Source of the DNA: a virus
Direction: 5' to 3' (one strand)
Length of the DNA: 55,163 bases
IMG/VR virus record: IMGVR_UViG_3300048919_000553
Span: 1-55,163 of that record
Part shown: positions 21,820 through 29,963 of the stretch, piece by piece
How the letters are laid out: every line of letters starts with the position of its first letter
Position numbering within the stretch: position 1 is the first letter of the stretch
Made by a program: the position numbers and the translations under genes
Notes under the pieces: model-generated
What the model saw: the letters and a program-made list of their open reading frames with translations, nothing else
Databases searched by the model: none
Told to the model about the DNA's origin: nothing

Positions 21820-21891
21820 TGCGAGGCCAGGATTCGAACCTGGATCTCCGGGTCCAGAGCCCGGCCGACTGCCTGTTGTCTAGACCCCGCA
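21820..21891 (-). tRNA. tRNA-Gln(CTG)
   Basis: Leftward 72-nt gene. Acceptor stem TGCGGGG/CCTCGCA (7 pairs, one G-U), anticodon stem CCGGG/CCCGG with loop CTCTGGA (anticodon CTG), variable loop AGAT, T-arm CCAGG-TTCGAAT-CCTGG perfect. D-loop keeps GGCAG, but the D-stem is weak with a mismatch. CCA not encoded. It would read CAG, the main Gln codon here. Confidence 0.78.
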
Positions 21892-22080
21892 AGGTGCGTG
21901 CTGCGGTATTCACCGCTTCCCGGCCTGGCTACCGGCGGCCGGCACGCGCGACACCCGCAGCGGTCAGGGTAGCGCCCGTTGTAGCCACCGTCAGCATCCG
22001 TCTGCCGTCTTCTACGTCGCCCCGCGCCTGCCACCCCACGGCGCTCCGGAAGTTGTTGCCGATGCGCAGGTCAGCCTATG

Positions 22081-22129
22081 TAGTTGCGTGTGCAACTGTA
22101 TGATCCGGCGCAGACGACTGTTGACGGAT
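22081..22129 (+). promoter_or_regulatory. Head-operon promoter with operator and TGACGGAT
   Basis: TAGTTG (22081) N6 CAACTG, followed at once by a -10 TATGAT (22099-22104). A TGACGGAT copy (22122-22129), in the same TTGACGGATGAGGGGG context as at 5475, lies between the likely start of transcription and the GTG at 22143. Confidence 0.62.
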
Positions 22130-22142
22130 GAGGGGGCGCTGT

Positions 22143-23462
22143 GTGACCGACCTGGTGGTCCCCGTCCCACTCCCCGCGCAGCTGGCCCGGCTCCGCAACC
22201 ACACCGGCCCGGCCGCACCCGCCGGCGCCGAGCCGCGGTCCTGGTACGAGTTCCGCAACGCCGCCGGCGACCAGGGCGCCGACACCGCCGAGCTGCTGAT
22301 CTACGACGACATCGGCGACGGCGGCTGGTACGGCGGCGGCGTTTCAGCTGGCAGCTTCGCCGACGCGCTTCGCCAGGTCACCGCACCGAACCTCACCGTC
22401 CGGCTCAACAGCCCCGGCGGGGACGTCTTCGACGGCATCGCCGTCGCGAACCAGCTGCGCGCGCACCCGTCGAACGTGACCGTGGTCGTCGACGGCCTGG
22501 CCGCTTCCATCGCCTCGGTGATCGCCATGGCCGGCGACAAGATCGTCATGGCGCCGCAGTCACAGATGATGATCCACGACGCGATGGGGTCCACCTGGGG
22601 CGGCAACCCCGCCGACCACCGCGCCATGGCCGACCTCCTCGACCGCCAATCCGACAACATCGCCCAGGCCTACCGGGCCAAAGCCGGCGGCATGGCCAAG
22701 TCCTGGCGCACCCGGATGCAGGCCGAAACCTGGTACACGGCCGACGAGGCCGTCGCCGCCGGGCTGGCCGACAGCGTCGGCACCGTCCCCACCTCGACCG
22801 GCCCATCCCCGTCGACGGCCAACCCGAGCTCCGGCTACGACGACTGGTACGACCGGACGTCGAAGACCTTCGACCTCGCCGCCCGCTACCGGTTCGCGGG
22901 CCGGGCGCAGGCCCCAGCCCCGGACGGCGGACCCACCCGCGAGCCGATCTGGATCGGCAGTCAAGGCCCCGACCTGGTGGTTCTCCGGCCGGGTGACACC
23001 GTCCTCGACCCGGCCCAGACCCGCGCCGCGGCACAGCGGCGAACCGCGCTCGACGACATCGCCCAAGCGACAACCCCGGACGATCTCGAAGCCGCTGTAC
23101 GTCGCGTGGTTGCCGACCTGCACGGCGCGGACTTCGGCGGCTTCGACGCCGACGGCCGGCCCATGGACCAGCAGGCGCTGCGCGCCGCACTTACCCGTGC
23201 CGGTCTCCTCGCCGCTGCCGACGAGCCCGCAACTCCGGCCGACGAGCTGGCGCGACCCGCCGCCGACCAGGCGGCCGACGACGACCAGGCCCCTGCCGGA
23301 CCGGCAGCCGACGCCGCCGGCGACACGCAGGACCCAGACCCACCCGCGGCCGACACCCCCGCCGAGCCGCTCGACGGCTGGGCAACCGATCTCGCCCACC
23401 TGACCACCGACCCTGCCGAAGGCTGGGCGGCCGATTTCGCACACCTGACCGGAGGAGTCTGA
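22143..23462 (+). CDS. Head maturation protease, ClpP-like (S14)
   Basis: 439 aa. GTG 22143 is chosen because of the GAGGGGGC site at 22130; ATG 22128 is the alternative. ClpP fold: LNSPGGDVFDGIAVANQL (oxyanion region, 89-106), VVDGLAASIASVIAMAGD with catalytic Ser122, MMIHDAMG with His145. It cleaves scaffold/delta regions during HK97-type head assembly. The C-terminal 190 aa are unlike ClpP: Ala/Pro/Asp-rich, ending with two near-identical units GWATDLAHLT and GWAADFAHLT, likely a scaffold-like or self-cleaved tail. Confidence 0.9.
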   Translation: MTDLVVPVPLPAQLARLRNHTGPAAPAGAEPRSWYEFRNAAGDQGADTAELLIYDDIGDGGWYGGGVSAGSFADALRQVTAPNLTVRLNSPGGDVFDGIAVANQLRAHPSNVTVVVDGLAASIASVIAMAGDKIVMAPQSQMMIHDAMGSTWGGNPADHRAMADLLDRQSDNIAQAYRAKAGGMAKSWRTRMQAETWYTADEAVAAGLADSVGTVPTSTGPSPSTANPSSGYDDWYDRTSKTFDLAARYRFAGRAQAPAPDGGPTREPIWIGSQGPDLVVLRPGDTVLDPAQTRAAAQRRTALDDIAQATTPDDLEAAVRRVVADLHGADFGGFDADGRPMDQQALRAALTRAGLLAAADEPATPADELARPAADQAADDDQAPAGPAADAAGDTQDPDPPAADTPAEPLDGWATDLAHLTTDPAEGWAADFAHLTGGV

Positions 23463-23464
23463 GC

Positions 23465-24829
23465 ATGACGCCCAAGCTCGCCATCCCGAAGACGTCGGCT
23501 GAGCTCGGCGAGATGCTCGCCGACCCGACCCGCCGCCGCGAGATCTTCGCGACCGCCGAATCCACCCAGCAGTTCATCGACGACTACGCCGAGCAGCTCC
23601 AAGGCGAGGCGACCGACCTGCACCGGCAGATCGCCGACGAGACGCAGCGGCAGATCGCCGCCTACCTCCGCGAGCACGCCGCCAGCGGCACGTTGGACGT
23701 CCGCCGGCCGGACCTCAACCCGCAGAACCGGACGAAGATCACCCGCTCGTCGCATCAGCAGGGCGCCGCGCACAACCCCAACGCCCCCGGCGCCGCCCTC
23801 GACGGCGAGTTCACTGACATCTCCGACTACCTGCGCACCATCTGGCACAACAACCCCCGCGCCAACGCCGACAAGCTCGCCGCGCTTCGCAACGCCGCCG
23901 GCTCGATCAGCCCAGGCGACGGCGGTTACCTCGTCCCCGAGGTTCTGCGCGCGAACCTCCTCCAGCTGTCTCTCGAGATCGGCGTCGTCCGCCCGCGGGC
24001 CACGGTCATCCCGATGGACTCGTCCCGGGTGCCGTTCCCGATCCTCGACTCCACGTCCAACGTCTCCTCGGTCTACGGCGGGATGGTCGGCTACTGGGGT
24101 GAGGAAGGCGCCGCGTTCACCGACTCGTCCCCTCGTTTCGGCCGCATCGAGCTCGACGCGAAGAAGCTCACCGGCTTCTCCGCGGTTCCGAACGAGCTGC
24201 TCGCTGACTCGCTGATCTCGTTCGCGGCGCTGATCGAGACGCTATGGCCGAAGGCGATCGCCTTCTTCGAGGACAAGGGGTTCTTCGCCGGGTCCGGTGT
24301 CGGCGAGCCGTTGGGGTTCCTCGGTACGAACAACCCGGCGATGATCACCGTTGGGGCGGAGGCCGGTCAGGCCACCGCGACGGTCGTCCTCCAGAACATC
24401 GTGAAGATGTACTCCCGGATGCTCCCCGCGTCGCTCGGCAACGCCGTGTGGATCATCTCGCCCGACGTGATCCCGCAGCTGTTCACCATGTCGCTGTCGG
24501 TGGGCACAGGCGGCTCGGCCGTCTTCCTCCTCAACGCGGCAGCCGACGCGCCGATGACCCTGCTCGGCCGGCCCATCGTCGTCACCGAGAAGGCGAACAC
24601 GGTCGGCACCGCCGGCGACATCAACTTCGTCGACCTCTCCTACTACCTCGTCGGCGACCGCCAGCAGATGTCGATGTCCTCCTCGACGGACTTCCTGTTC
24701 GGCTCCGACAAGACGGCGTTTCGCATTTCGCAGCGCGTCGACGGCCGGCCGTGGATCAAGTCCCCGTTCACCCCGATGAACGGCGGCCCGACGCTGTCCC
24801 CGTTCGTGTCTCTCGCGGCCCGCCCGTAG
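23465..24829 (+). CDS. Major capsid protein, HK97 fold
   Basis: 454 aa. ATG is 2 bp after the protease stop with GGAGG upstream. Residues 1-110 are helical and charged (AEQLQGEATDLHRQIADETQ), a built-in scaffold/delta domain probably removed by the upstream protease. The mature part begins around DISDYLRTIWHNNPRANADK and contains GSISPGDGGYLVPEVLRANL, RVPFPILDSTSNVSSVYGGM, LTGFSAVPNELLADSLISFA and FFAGSGVGEPLGFLGTNNPA, all typical HK97 capsid blocks. Forms the icosahedral shell. Confidence 0.95.
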   Translation: MTPKLAIPKTSAELGEMLADPTRRREIFATAESTQQFIDDYAEQLQGEATDLHRQIADETQRQIAAYLREHAASGTLDVRRPDLNPQNRTKITRSSHQQGAAHNPNAPGAALDGEFTDISDYLRTIWHNNPRANADKLAALRNAAGSISPGDGGYLVPEVLRANLLQLSLEIGVVRPRATVIPMDSSRVPFPILDSTSNVSSVYGGMVGYWGEEGAAFTDSSPRFGRIELDAKKLTGFSAVPNELLADSLISFAALIETLWPKAIAFFEDKGFFAGSGVGEPLGFLGTNNPAMITVGAEAGQATATVVLQNIVKMYSRMLPASLGNAVWIISPDVIPQLFTMSLSVGTGGSAVFLLNAAADAPMTLLGRPIVVTEKANTVGTAGDINFVDLSYYLVGDRQQMSMSSSTDFLFGSDKTAFRISQRVDGRPWIKSPFTPMNGGPTLSPFVSLAARP

Positions 24830-24872
24830 CCCGCGACCACCCCCTGATCGTCACCATCCCAAGGAGAAGATC

Positions 24873-25313
24873 ATGTCGCAACGGGCCCTCGGCCGGCTCT
24901 TCGACTTCGTCCCCGCCGCCGCCGACAGCGTCTGGACCAGCCTGCGCGACGCCGGCGGTGTCACCTTCCTGTGCTACCTGGGCGGCGCCGCCGGCGACAC
25001 GTACACGGTCACCCAGGCCAAGGACGCCGCTGGCACCGGCGCGAAGAACCTCACCGTCGTCACGAACTACTGGACGGCGAAGGGCGACGGCTCCGACCAG
25101 TGGGTCGCCCAGACCCAGGCCGCTGCCGCCACGGTGACAACCACGGCGACCGCCGCTCAGCAGGCCGCCGTGTTCGAGATCGAGGGCACCTCCCTCGACG
25201 ACACGTTCGCCTACGTCAAGGTCACCTCGACCGGTGCCGGTCTGGTGACCGCGGTGCTGCGTGACCTGATGACGCAGCGGACTCCGGCGCTGCTGCCCGC
25301 CCGGGGGGTGTAG
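24873..25313 (+). CDS. Structural head protein, unknown (decoration candidate)
   Basis: 146 aa, ATG with AAGGAGAAG upstream. Contains WTSLRDAGGVTFLCYLGGAA GDTYTVTQAKDA-type segments (GGAAGDTYTVTQAKDAAGTG) and Thr/Ala-rich strands. Proteins of this kind directly after the capsid gene in actinophages are small virion proteins. Role inferred from position. Confidence 0.65.
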   Translation: MSQRALGRLFDFVPAAADSVWTSLRDAGGVTFLCYLGGAAGDTYTVTQAKDAAGTGAKNLTVVTNYWTAKGDGSDQWVAQTQAAAATVTTTATAAQQAAVFEIEGTSLDDTFAYVKVTSTGAGLVTAVLRDLMTQRTPALLPARGV

Positions 25314-25316
25314 CCG

Positions 25317-25787
25317 ATGCCCGGCTCATTCGTCCCCAACAGCGATCTGCGGTTCCTCACCTACGGCCGGAAGGTCGACCGGGCCGCGGCGACGATCCCG
25401 CAGACCGCCGCACAGACGATCTTCAACGTGACCGGTGGCCGGATCCTCGTCACCGCACTGGTCGGCACCGTCACCACCGTCATCGGCGGCACCGCCACCA
25501 CGCTGAAGGTCACCTCGACGCCGACGTCCGGCACAGCGGTCGACGTCGCGAGCGCGACGGCGATCACGTCGAAGGAAGTCGGCGCGATCGCGACCCTTCC
25601 CGGCACCGCCGGGTCGGCGCTCGTCGTGAACAACGCGGGCGGCGGCGGCCAGATCCCCGGCCACCAGCCCTACATCGTCCCCCCCGGCGCCCTGTCGGTG
25701 ACCACCTCGGCCAGTACGACCGGGGCGATGTCGTGGTCGTTGATGTACGTCCCGCTCGACGACGGCGTCACGGTCACCGCCGCGTAG
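25317..25787 (+). CDS. Structural protein, capsid-decoration-like
   Basis: 156 aa. Beta-rich, Thr/Gly/Val-rich (ILVTALVGTVTTVIGGTATT LKVT; GALSVTTSASTTGAMSWSLM) with GGGGQIPGHQPYIVPPGA loop; looks like a small beta-sandwich head or tail-surface protein. Three bp after the previous stop. Confidence 0.65.
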   Translation: MPGSFVPNSDLRFLTYGRKVDRAAATIPQTAAQTIFNVTGGRILVTALVGTVTTVIGGTATTLKVTSTPTSGTAVDVASATAITSKEVGAIATLPGTAGSALVVNNAGGGGQIPGHQPYIVPPGALSVTTSASTTGAMSWSLMYVPLDDGVTVTAA

Positions 25788-25790
25788 CCG

Positions 25791-26135
25791 GTGAACATCG
25801 TCCGGGTCATATGCGACACCGCGGGCTGCCGGGCCCGCGGTGTCGCCCGGGATGTGCAGCTCCCCCCGGCCGGCGTCGACGTCGTGTTCCGCCCGGCGAT
25901 CCTGTGCGCCGTCTGCGAGAGGCTCGTGAGGGAGATCCCCATGCCGAAGATCACTGTTCATGGTGGGCCGTCCAACGCCGCCGCCGAACCCGAGCCGGAG
26001 CCGAGTGAGACGCCGGCGGCGGCCGACCAGGTTGCCGAACCCGAACCGCCGGCGGCCGATACGTCCGAGGCCGAGGCGCCGCCGGCGCCCGCTCCCAGGT
26101 CGCGGACGCGCACCACCAAGACCACCAGCAGCTAG
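25791..26135 (+). CDS. Zinc-motif protein with Pro/Glu-rich tail
   Basis: 114 aa from GTG 25791. The first half has CDTAGCRARG and CAVCERL, a four-Cys site; the second half is a disordered Glu/Pro/Ala tail ending in basic RTRTTKTTSS. Unknown head-region protein. Confidence 0.6.
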   Translation: MNIVRVICDTAGCRARGVARDVQLPPAGVDVVFRPAILCAVCERLVREIPMPKITVHGGPSNAAAEPEPEPSETPAAADQVAEPEPPAADTSEAEAPPAPAPRSRTRTTKTTSS

Positions 26136-26144
26136 GGCCCGGCG

Positions 26145-26324
26145 GTGTCGTGGGAGCAGCTGCTCGCCATCACCCAGGAGGCAGCCGAGTCCGCAGCCCT
26201 GCCGTCGCCGACCGAGCAGAACTGCTGCCCCCGCGACGGCACCACCCTCGTAACGAACAGCGCCGGCATCCGCGGCTGCACGTTCTGCGGCTGGCGTACC
26301 GACCAAGGAGACCTCTGTCCGTGA
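26145..26324 (+). CDS. Small head-region protein with Cys knuckles
   Basis: 59 aa from GTG 26145 (VSWEQLLAITQEAAESAALP ... NCCPRDGTTL ... GCTFCGWRT). This 'xxCPxDGxxL ... CxFCGWR' pattern is common in a small actinophage protein between capsid and connector genes. Stop overlaps the next GTG. Confidence 0.65.
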   Translation: MSWEQLLAITQEAAESAALPSPTEQNCCPRDGTTLVTNSAGIRGCTFCGWRTDQGDLCP

Positions 26325-26785
26325 CCGCGAGACCCCGTCTCACCCGCCTGGCCGTCCTGCTCGGCCTCGCCCTGGTCGCCGCGATCGTCGCGCTCGCCGC
26401 GGCGCTCCCCGGCGCCGGCCCGGCCCGCGCGGCCACCTCGACCGACGGCAACCCGTGGACGTACACGGAGACGGACGCATCCCAGCAAGGGTTGGTCATT
26501 AACGCTGCGGCTGGGGCCAACGGCCAGCCGTTCATCGTCTACGACCACCTGCACCAGCCGATCGGATGGTTCAACCGGGCCGGGGGCCTCTACGTCGACG
26601 GCGACGACGTCAACCTGCTCCAGGGCGACGACATCTACCACTCCTGGGTCCGCCTCTCCGTCACCAACCCGGTAGCCGCCGACTGTGTCCGCACCGGTCA
26701 GCTCGTCATCGGCGGGTCGGCGACCTCCGCCGGTGGGCATATCTGGCGCTGTGTCGTCGGCCAGGGCTGGTGGCAGATCCTCTAA
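26321..26785 (+). CDS. Secreted protein with signal peptide
   Basis: 154 aa from GTG 26321. N-terminus VTARPRLTRLAVLLGLALVA AIVALAAALPGAGPARA is a classic Sec signal (likely cut after ARA). Mature part of about 117 aa is beta-rich and aromatic (NGQPFIVYDHLHQPIGWFNR; GGHIWRCVVGQGWWQIL) with two Cys. Unusual inside a head operon. It may be a tail-tip/adhesin-like or cell-surface factor made in the host; not a known morphogenesis protein. Stop shares one base with the next ATG. Confidence 0.65.
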   Translation: MTARPRLTRLAVLLGLALVAAIVALAAALPGAGPARAATSTDGNPWTYTETDASQQGLVINAAAGANGQPFIVYDHLHQPIGWFNRAGGLYVDGDDVNLLQGDDIYHSWVRLSVTNPVAADCVRTGQLVIGGSATSAGGHIWRCVVGQGWWQIL

Positions 26786-27945
26786 TGACCCGCAACGTCT
26801 ATCCCGAGGACCGCGACTTTTACCGGCCGCTGCCGTACTGGCGTGCTGCCCGGGCGAAGGCTCTGGCCGGCACCGGGAAGGCGCGTATCCACATCCTCGG
26901 CGCCTCCGTTGGCCGAGGCTTTTATGCGTCGGACATCGAGTCGACAGGCTGGGCGGCGCGTGTCCGCGCCGGTCTCCAAACTGCCTACGGTGATGGTGGC
27001 AGCGGCTTTCGCGGCATTTTCGACACGAAGCTGTTCTTGGACAATGCGGATGGAAACACGCAGAAGTCCAGCTACTACAGCGGCATCTCCAACAACCTGT
27101 GGACGATCACCGGCGCAGGCTGGTCGAACATCAACTACATTAGTGGGCCGACCGGCAAAGACGCCATCATCACCAACACGGCGGCGAACGCCGCGCAGAT
27201 CGTCGTCCGCGGCACCACTGTCACTCTTTATACGCTGGATGCTGGGGCTGGCACGGGAACCTGGACATATAAGATCGATGCCGCCGCGCCGGTCACCGTC
27301 AACGCCCCCGCCGTGTTCGGCATGCGCAAAACCGTCATCTCCGGACTGTCCGCAGGCAACCACACCGTCCTCTTCACCGTCACCTCCGGCTATCTGATGC
27401 TCTGCGGCGTGTCCGGAGAAAACGCCACCGGTGTTGTCGTCAACAACATTTCAAAATCGGCCACCGACGGTCCCCAATGGAACGGGACCGACGGGCCGCC
27501 GGTGTCCGCAGACTGGGCCGGCGGCGATTCTTACCCTGCCGACTTGGTTCTTTGGAATTTGTCGGAAAACGATGTCGAGGTCGGTGGTGCCTCCGTCGAC
27601 ACCGCCGTCCAAAACTGCCGCCTCTACTTTGACCGGGTCCGCGACACCGCCACCTCCGCCGGCCAGGTCGACATCGCCATCGTGTTGGACCATGCCGGTA
27701 CCTACGACTCCGGCGGCCACAAATGGCACGACCTGTCCGCGAAAATCCGCGCACTCGCCGCCACCTACAACGGTGTGGTCTTCGATTTTTGGTCTGCCGG
27801 CCGCAATTCTTGGAACTACTGGAACGGTCTCTCCTATTGGGGTAATGCGTCCAACCCTGCGACTGCCGGCACCGATACCGTGCACCCCTCGGACGGGGGC
27901 CACGCCTACATAGCCGGCAAAATCCTCGACGTCCTGACAGCGTGA
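26785..27945 (+). CDS. SGNH/GDSL-type hydrolase (esterase)
   Basis: 386 aa. Block I ILGASVGRG with Ser41 (GAS in place of the usual GDS), block III NLSENDV around residue 260, block V DTVHPSDGGHAYIA with Asp364 and His367. A beta-sandwich insertion of about 130 aa (VRGTTVTLYTLDAGAGTGTW; VNAPAVFGMRKTVISGLSAG) lies between blocks I and III, like carbohydrate-binding parts of rhamnogalacturonan acetylesterase-like enzymes. Expected to deacylate polysaccharide or lipid of the host envelope. It probably ends up on the virion, perhaps as a tail or receptor-processing enzyme. Codon usage is a little more A/T-rich than neighbours, hinting at later acquisition. Confidence 0.8.
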   Translation: MTRNVYPEDRDFYRPLPYWRAARAKALAGTGKARIHILGASVGRGFYASDIESTGWAARVRAGLQTAYGDGGSGFRGIFDTKLFLDNADGNTQKSSYYSGISNNLWTITGAGWSNINYISGPTGKDAIITNTAANAAQIVVRGTTVTLYTLDAGAGTGTWTYKIDAAAPVTVNAPAVFGMRKTVISGLSAGNHTVLFTVTSGYLMLCGVSGENATGVVVNNISKSATDGPQWNGTDGPPVSADWAGGDSYPADLVLWNLSENDVEVGGASVDTAVQNCRLYFDRVRDTATSAGQVDIAIVLDHAGTYDSGGHKWHDLSAKIRALAATYNGVVFDFWSAGRNSWNYWNGLSYWGNASNPATAGTDTVHPSDGGHAYIAGKILDVLTA

Positions 27946-27954
27946 GGTGACCCG

Positions 27955-29004
27955 ATGACAGTTAGCCGGCCCTGCTACGCCACCCGCGAGAGTGTGGCCG
28001 ACGCGCTCGACATCCGGCTCCCCGCCCGCATGCACGGGCAGATCGACCATGCGATCGAAGCGGCCACCGTCGACGTCGACACCGCCATCTGTAGCCGCAC
28101 CTTCACCCCGTGGCTCGGCTCGAAAACGTTCGACTGGCCGGCGCGCGACCGCGGGCTGACGTGGCGGCTATGGCTCAACCAACATGACCTCATCAGGTTG
28201 GACACGGCCACCGCCGGCGGCGTCACGCTCGATGTCGCCACCCTGGTCCGCTACCCAGCCGCCGGCCCGCCTTTCACTCGGATAGAAGCCAACCTCGCGA
28301 GCAGCACCGTTTTTCAGCAGGGCACCACCCCGCAACTAACCATCGTGCTCACCGGCCTGTGGGGATATCAGGACGTCCAAGCCGCCGCAGGATCTCTCAC
28401 CGCGGCCGTTGACGCCGTCACCACGGCCATGCCGATGTTCGACGCGGTCAACGCCGGCGTCGGCGACCTGGTCCAGGTGGGCAGCGAGCGAATGCTGGTA
28501 GTCGGCCGGCGCAGCGTCGACACCGGCCAGACCCTCGCCGCCGACCTCGCCCTCGACCGAGCGGCCACCACGGTGAGCGTCGCCAACGGCACCCTGTTCA
28601 CCCCAGGCGAAACGATCACTGTCGACGGTGAACGGCTCCGCATCGACGACATCACCGGCAATCTTCTGGTGGTGCGCCGGTCCTACGACGGCTCAAGCCT
28701 GGCCGCCCACACCACCGGCACCCACATCTACGCCCCCCGTCAGCTCACCGTGGTCCGCGCCGCGCAGGGCACCACCGCAGCCACCCACGCCCAAGGCGAC
28801 CAGGTCACCCGCCACGTTCCGCCCGCACTCGTCTCCGACTACACCGCCGCATCCGCCGGCGTGAGGGTCCTGCAGGGCCAGTCTGGTTGGGCCCGCACCG
28901 TCGGCACTGGGGACAGCCAGCGACAGGCCTCCGGCGCGGGCCTGAAGCAGCTGCGCGACCAGCTGGCAGCCAGCGACCTGGCCCGCGGCCCGAAAGCCCG
29001 CTGA
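27955..29004 (+). CDS. Head-tail connector protein with inserted beta domains
   Basis: 349 aa. The N-terminal 75 aa (CYATRESVADALDIRLPARM ... IDHAIEAATVDVDTAICSRT) match the start of HK97 gp6-type adaptor/connector proteins of actinophages. The middle holds a repeated beta pattern (TAMPMFDAVNAGVGDLVQVG SERMLVVGRR and TVSVANGTLFTPGETITVDG ERLRIDDI), so two copies of one small domain. C-terminus is helical. Probably forms the ring below the portal. Confidence 0.78.
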   Translation: MTVSRPCYATRESVADALDIRLPARMHGQIDHAIEAATVDVDTAICSRTFTPWLGSKTFDWPARDRGLTWRLWLNQHDLIRLDTATAGGVTLDVATLVRYPAAGPPFTRIEANLASSTVFQQGTTPQLTIVLTGLWGYQDVQAAAGSLTAAVDAVTTAMPMFDAVNAGVGDLVQVGSERMLVVGRRSVDTGQTLAADLALDRAATTVSVANGTLFTPGETITVDGERLRIDDITGNLLVVRRSYDGSSLAAHTTGTHIYAPRQLTVVRAAQGTTAATHAQGDQVTRHVPPALVSDYTAASAGVRVLQGQSGWARTVGTGDSQRQASGAGLKQLRDQLAASDLARGPKAR

Positions 29005-29405
29005 TGCCTTTCCTCGACGTCGACCTCGACCTGACCGGCCCGCTGTTCGACGGCAGCGCGGTGGACGCGATCCGCCGCTACGTCGATGATCTTCCACTCG
29101 AGGTCGCCAAAGCCGGCCTCGACGACTGGCTCGAGATCTACCGGTCGCAAGTGCAGCACCCCACCCCCTACTACGAGTACCTGGTCCACCCCGAACGCCA
29201 GGGCACCGCGGCAGCGCACCTGTGGGATGGCGGCGAAGTCGTCTACGGGCCGTGGCTGGAAGGCACCGGCTCGCGGAACAGCCCGCATACCCGGTTCGGC
29301 GGCTACCACTCCATGGAGCGCACCGCGGCGTTGCTCAACGCCGGGCAGGCCCAGGCGGTCGCCGACCGGCTGTTCGCCGACCGCTACCAGAACCAGGTGA
29401 ACTGA
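29004..29405 (+). CDS. Head-tail joining protein (gp10-like, putative)
   Basis: 133 aa. ATG shares one base with the previous stop. Sequence (DLDLTGPLFDGSAVDAIRRY; WLEIYRSQVQHPTPYYEYLV; RFGGYHSMERTAALLNAGQA) fits a small head-closure or tail-completion protein. Assigned mainly by position between connector and tail terminator. Confidence 0.65.
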   Translation: MPFLDVDLDLTGPLFDGSAVDAIRRYVDDLPLEVAKAGLDDWLEIYRSQVQHPTPYYEYLVHPERQGTAAAHLWDGGEVVYGPWLEGTGSRNSPHTRFGGYHSMERTAALLNAGQAQAVADRLFADRYQNQVN

Positions 29406-29406
29406 C

Positions 29407-29868
29407 ATGTCCGACGGCACCACCCTCACCTCCATTCAGGACGGGCTTGTCTCCCACTCCCAAGCGCTGGGCGTGTTCGACACGGTCGAAGATCACGCCC
29501 CGGCCACCGTTCCCGGCGCGGGCATCTGGTGCATCTGGGAGGTCACCGTCCCGTTCGCTCACGCGAGCAGCGGCCTGGCCTCCACCAGCGCCGTCCTGAC
29601 CTGGGTGGCGACGATCCTGGCGCCATTGACCACCGAGCCGGGTGGCGACATCGAACGCGACGTCCTACGCGCGGCCGACGCTCTCATCCGCTCGCTGATC
29701 GGTGACTTCGACCTGGGCGGCCTGGTGCGGTATGTCGATGTCCGCGGAAGTGAGGGCACGCCGCTGCGGGCGGACGCGGGCTATGCCTCGGTCAACGGGG
29801 TGCGGCTGCGGGTGGTCACGGTGGTGGTGCCGTTGATCGTGAACGACCTGTACGACGAGACTCCCTAG
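29407..29868 (+). CDS. Tail terminator protein (putative)
   Basis: 153 aa. Start with helix (LTSIQDGLVSHSQALGVFDT), central strands (GIWCIWEVTVPFAHASSGLA; VLTWVATILAPLTTEPGGDI), later GYASVNGVRLRVVTVVVPLI and end VNDLYDETP. This is the general layout of ring-forming tail-terminator (HK97 gp10/lambda U-like) proteins. It is the last gene before a promoter region and the tail genes. Confidence 0.7.
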   Translation: MSDGTTLTSIQDGLVSHSQALGVFDTVEDHAPATVPGAGIWCIWEVTVPFAHASSGLASTSAVLTWVATILAPLTTEPGGDIERDVLRAADALIRSLIGDFDLGGLVRYVDVRGSEGTPLRADAGYASVNGVRLRVVTVVVPLIVNDLYDETP

Positions 29869-29894
29869 CCCAGATTTGCCCTGGTCGGCCCTGG

Positions 29895-29943
29895 TAGTTG
29901 CGGATGCAACTATGCTGACGGATGGCAGCGGATGCTGCCGGAT
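29895..29943 (+). promoter_or_regulatory. Tail-operon promoter with TAGTTG operator and GGAT repeats
   Basis: TAGTTG (29895-29900) N6 CAACTA (29907-29912) overlaps -10 TATGCT (29911-29916). Then TGACGGAT (29916-29923) and two decayed copies, giving GGAT at 29920, 29930 and 29940, again a 10-bp period. Confidence 0.6.
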
Positions 29944-29963
29944 ACTGCAGCCAGGGAGGGCCC

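Larger units (their letters stand above)
21146..22142. other. Gene-poor ~1-kb region with structured RNA and a tRNA
   Basis: Between the 20870 gene and the head protease no intact gene is convincing. The region holds the terminator, the frameshifted ORF, a GGAGGCCACG/CGTGGCCTCC hairpin (about 21371-21394), a long hairpin at 21452-21518, a 97-nt folded element at 21604-21700, a leftward tRNA (21820-21891), and the operator/promoter for the head operon. Confidence 0.6.

Noticed and set aside
21820-21891. tRNA as the integration site
   Set aside because: It lies more than 30 kb from the integrase, inside the phage structural region.
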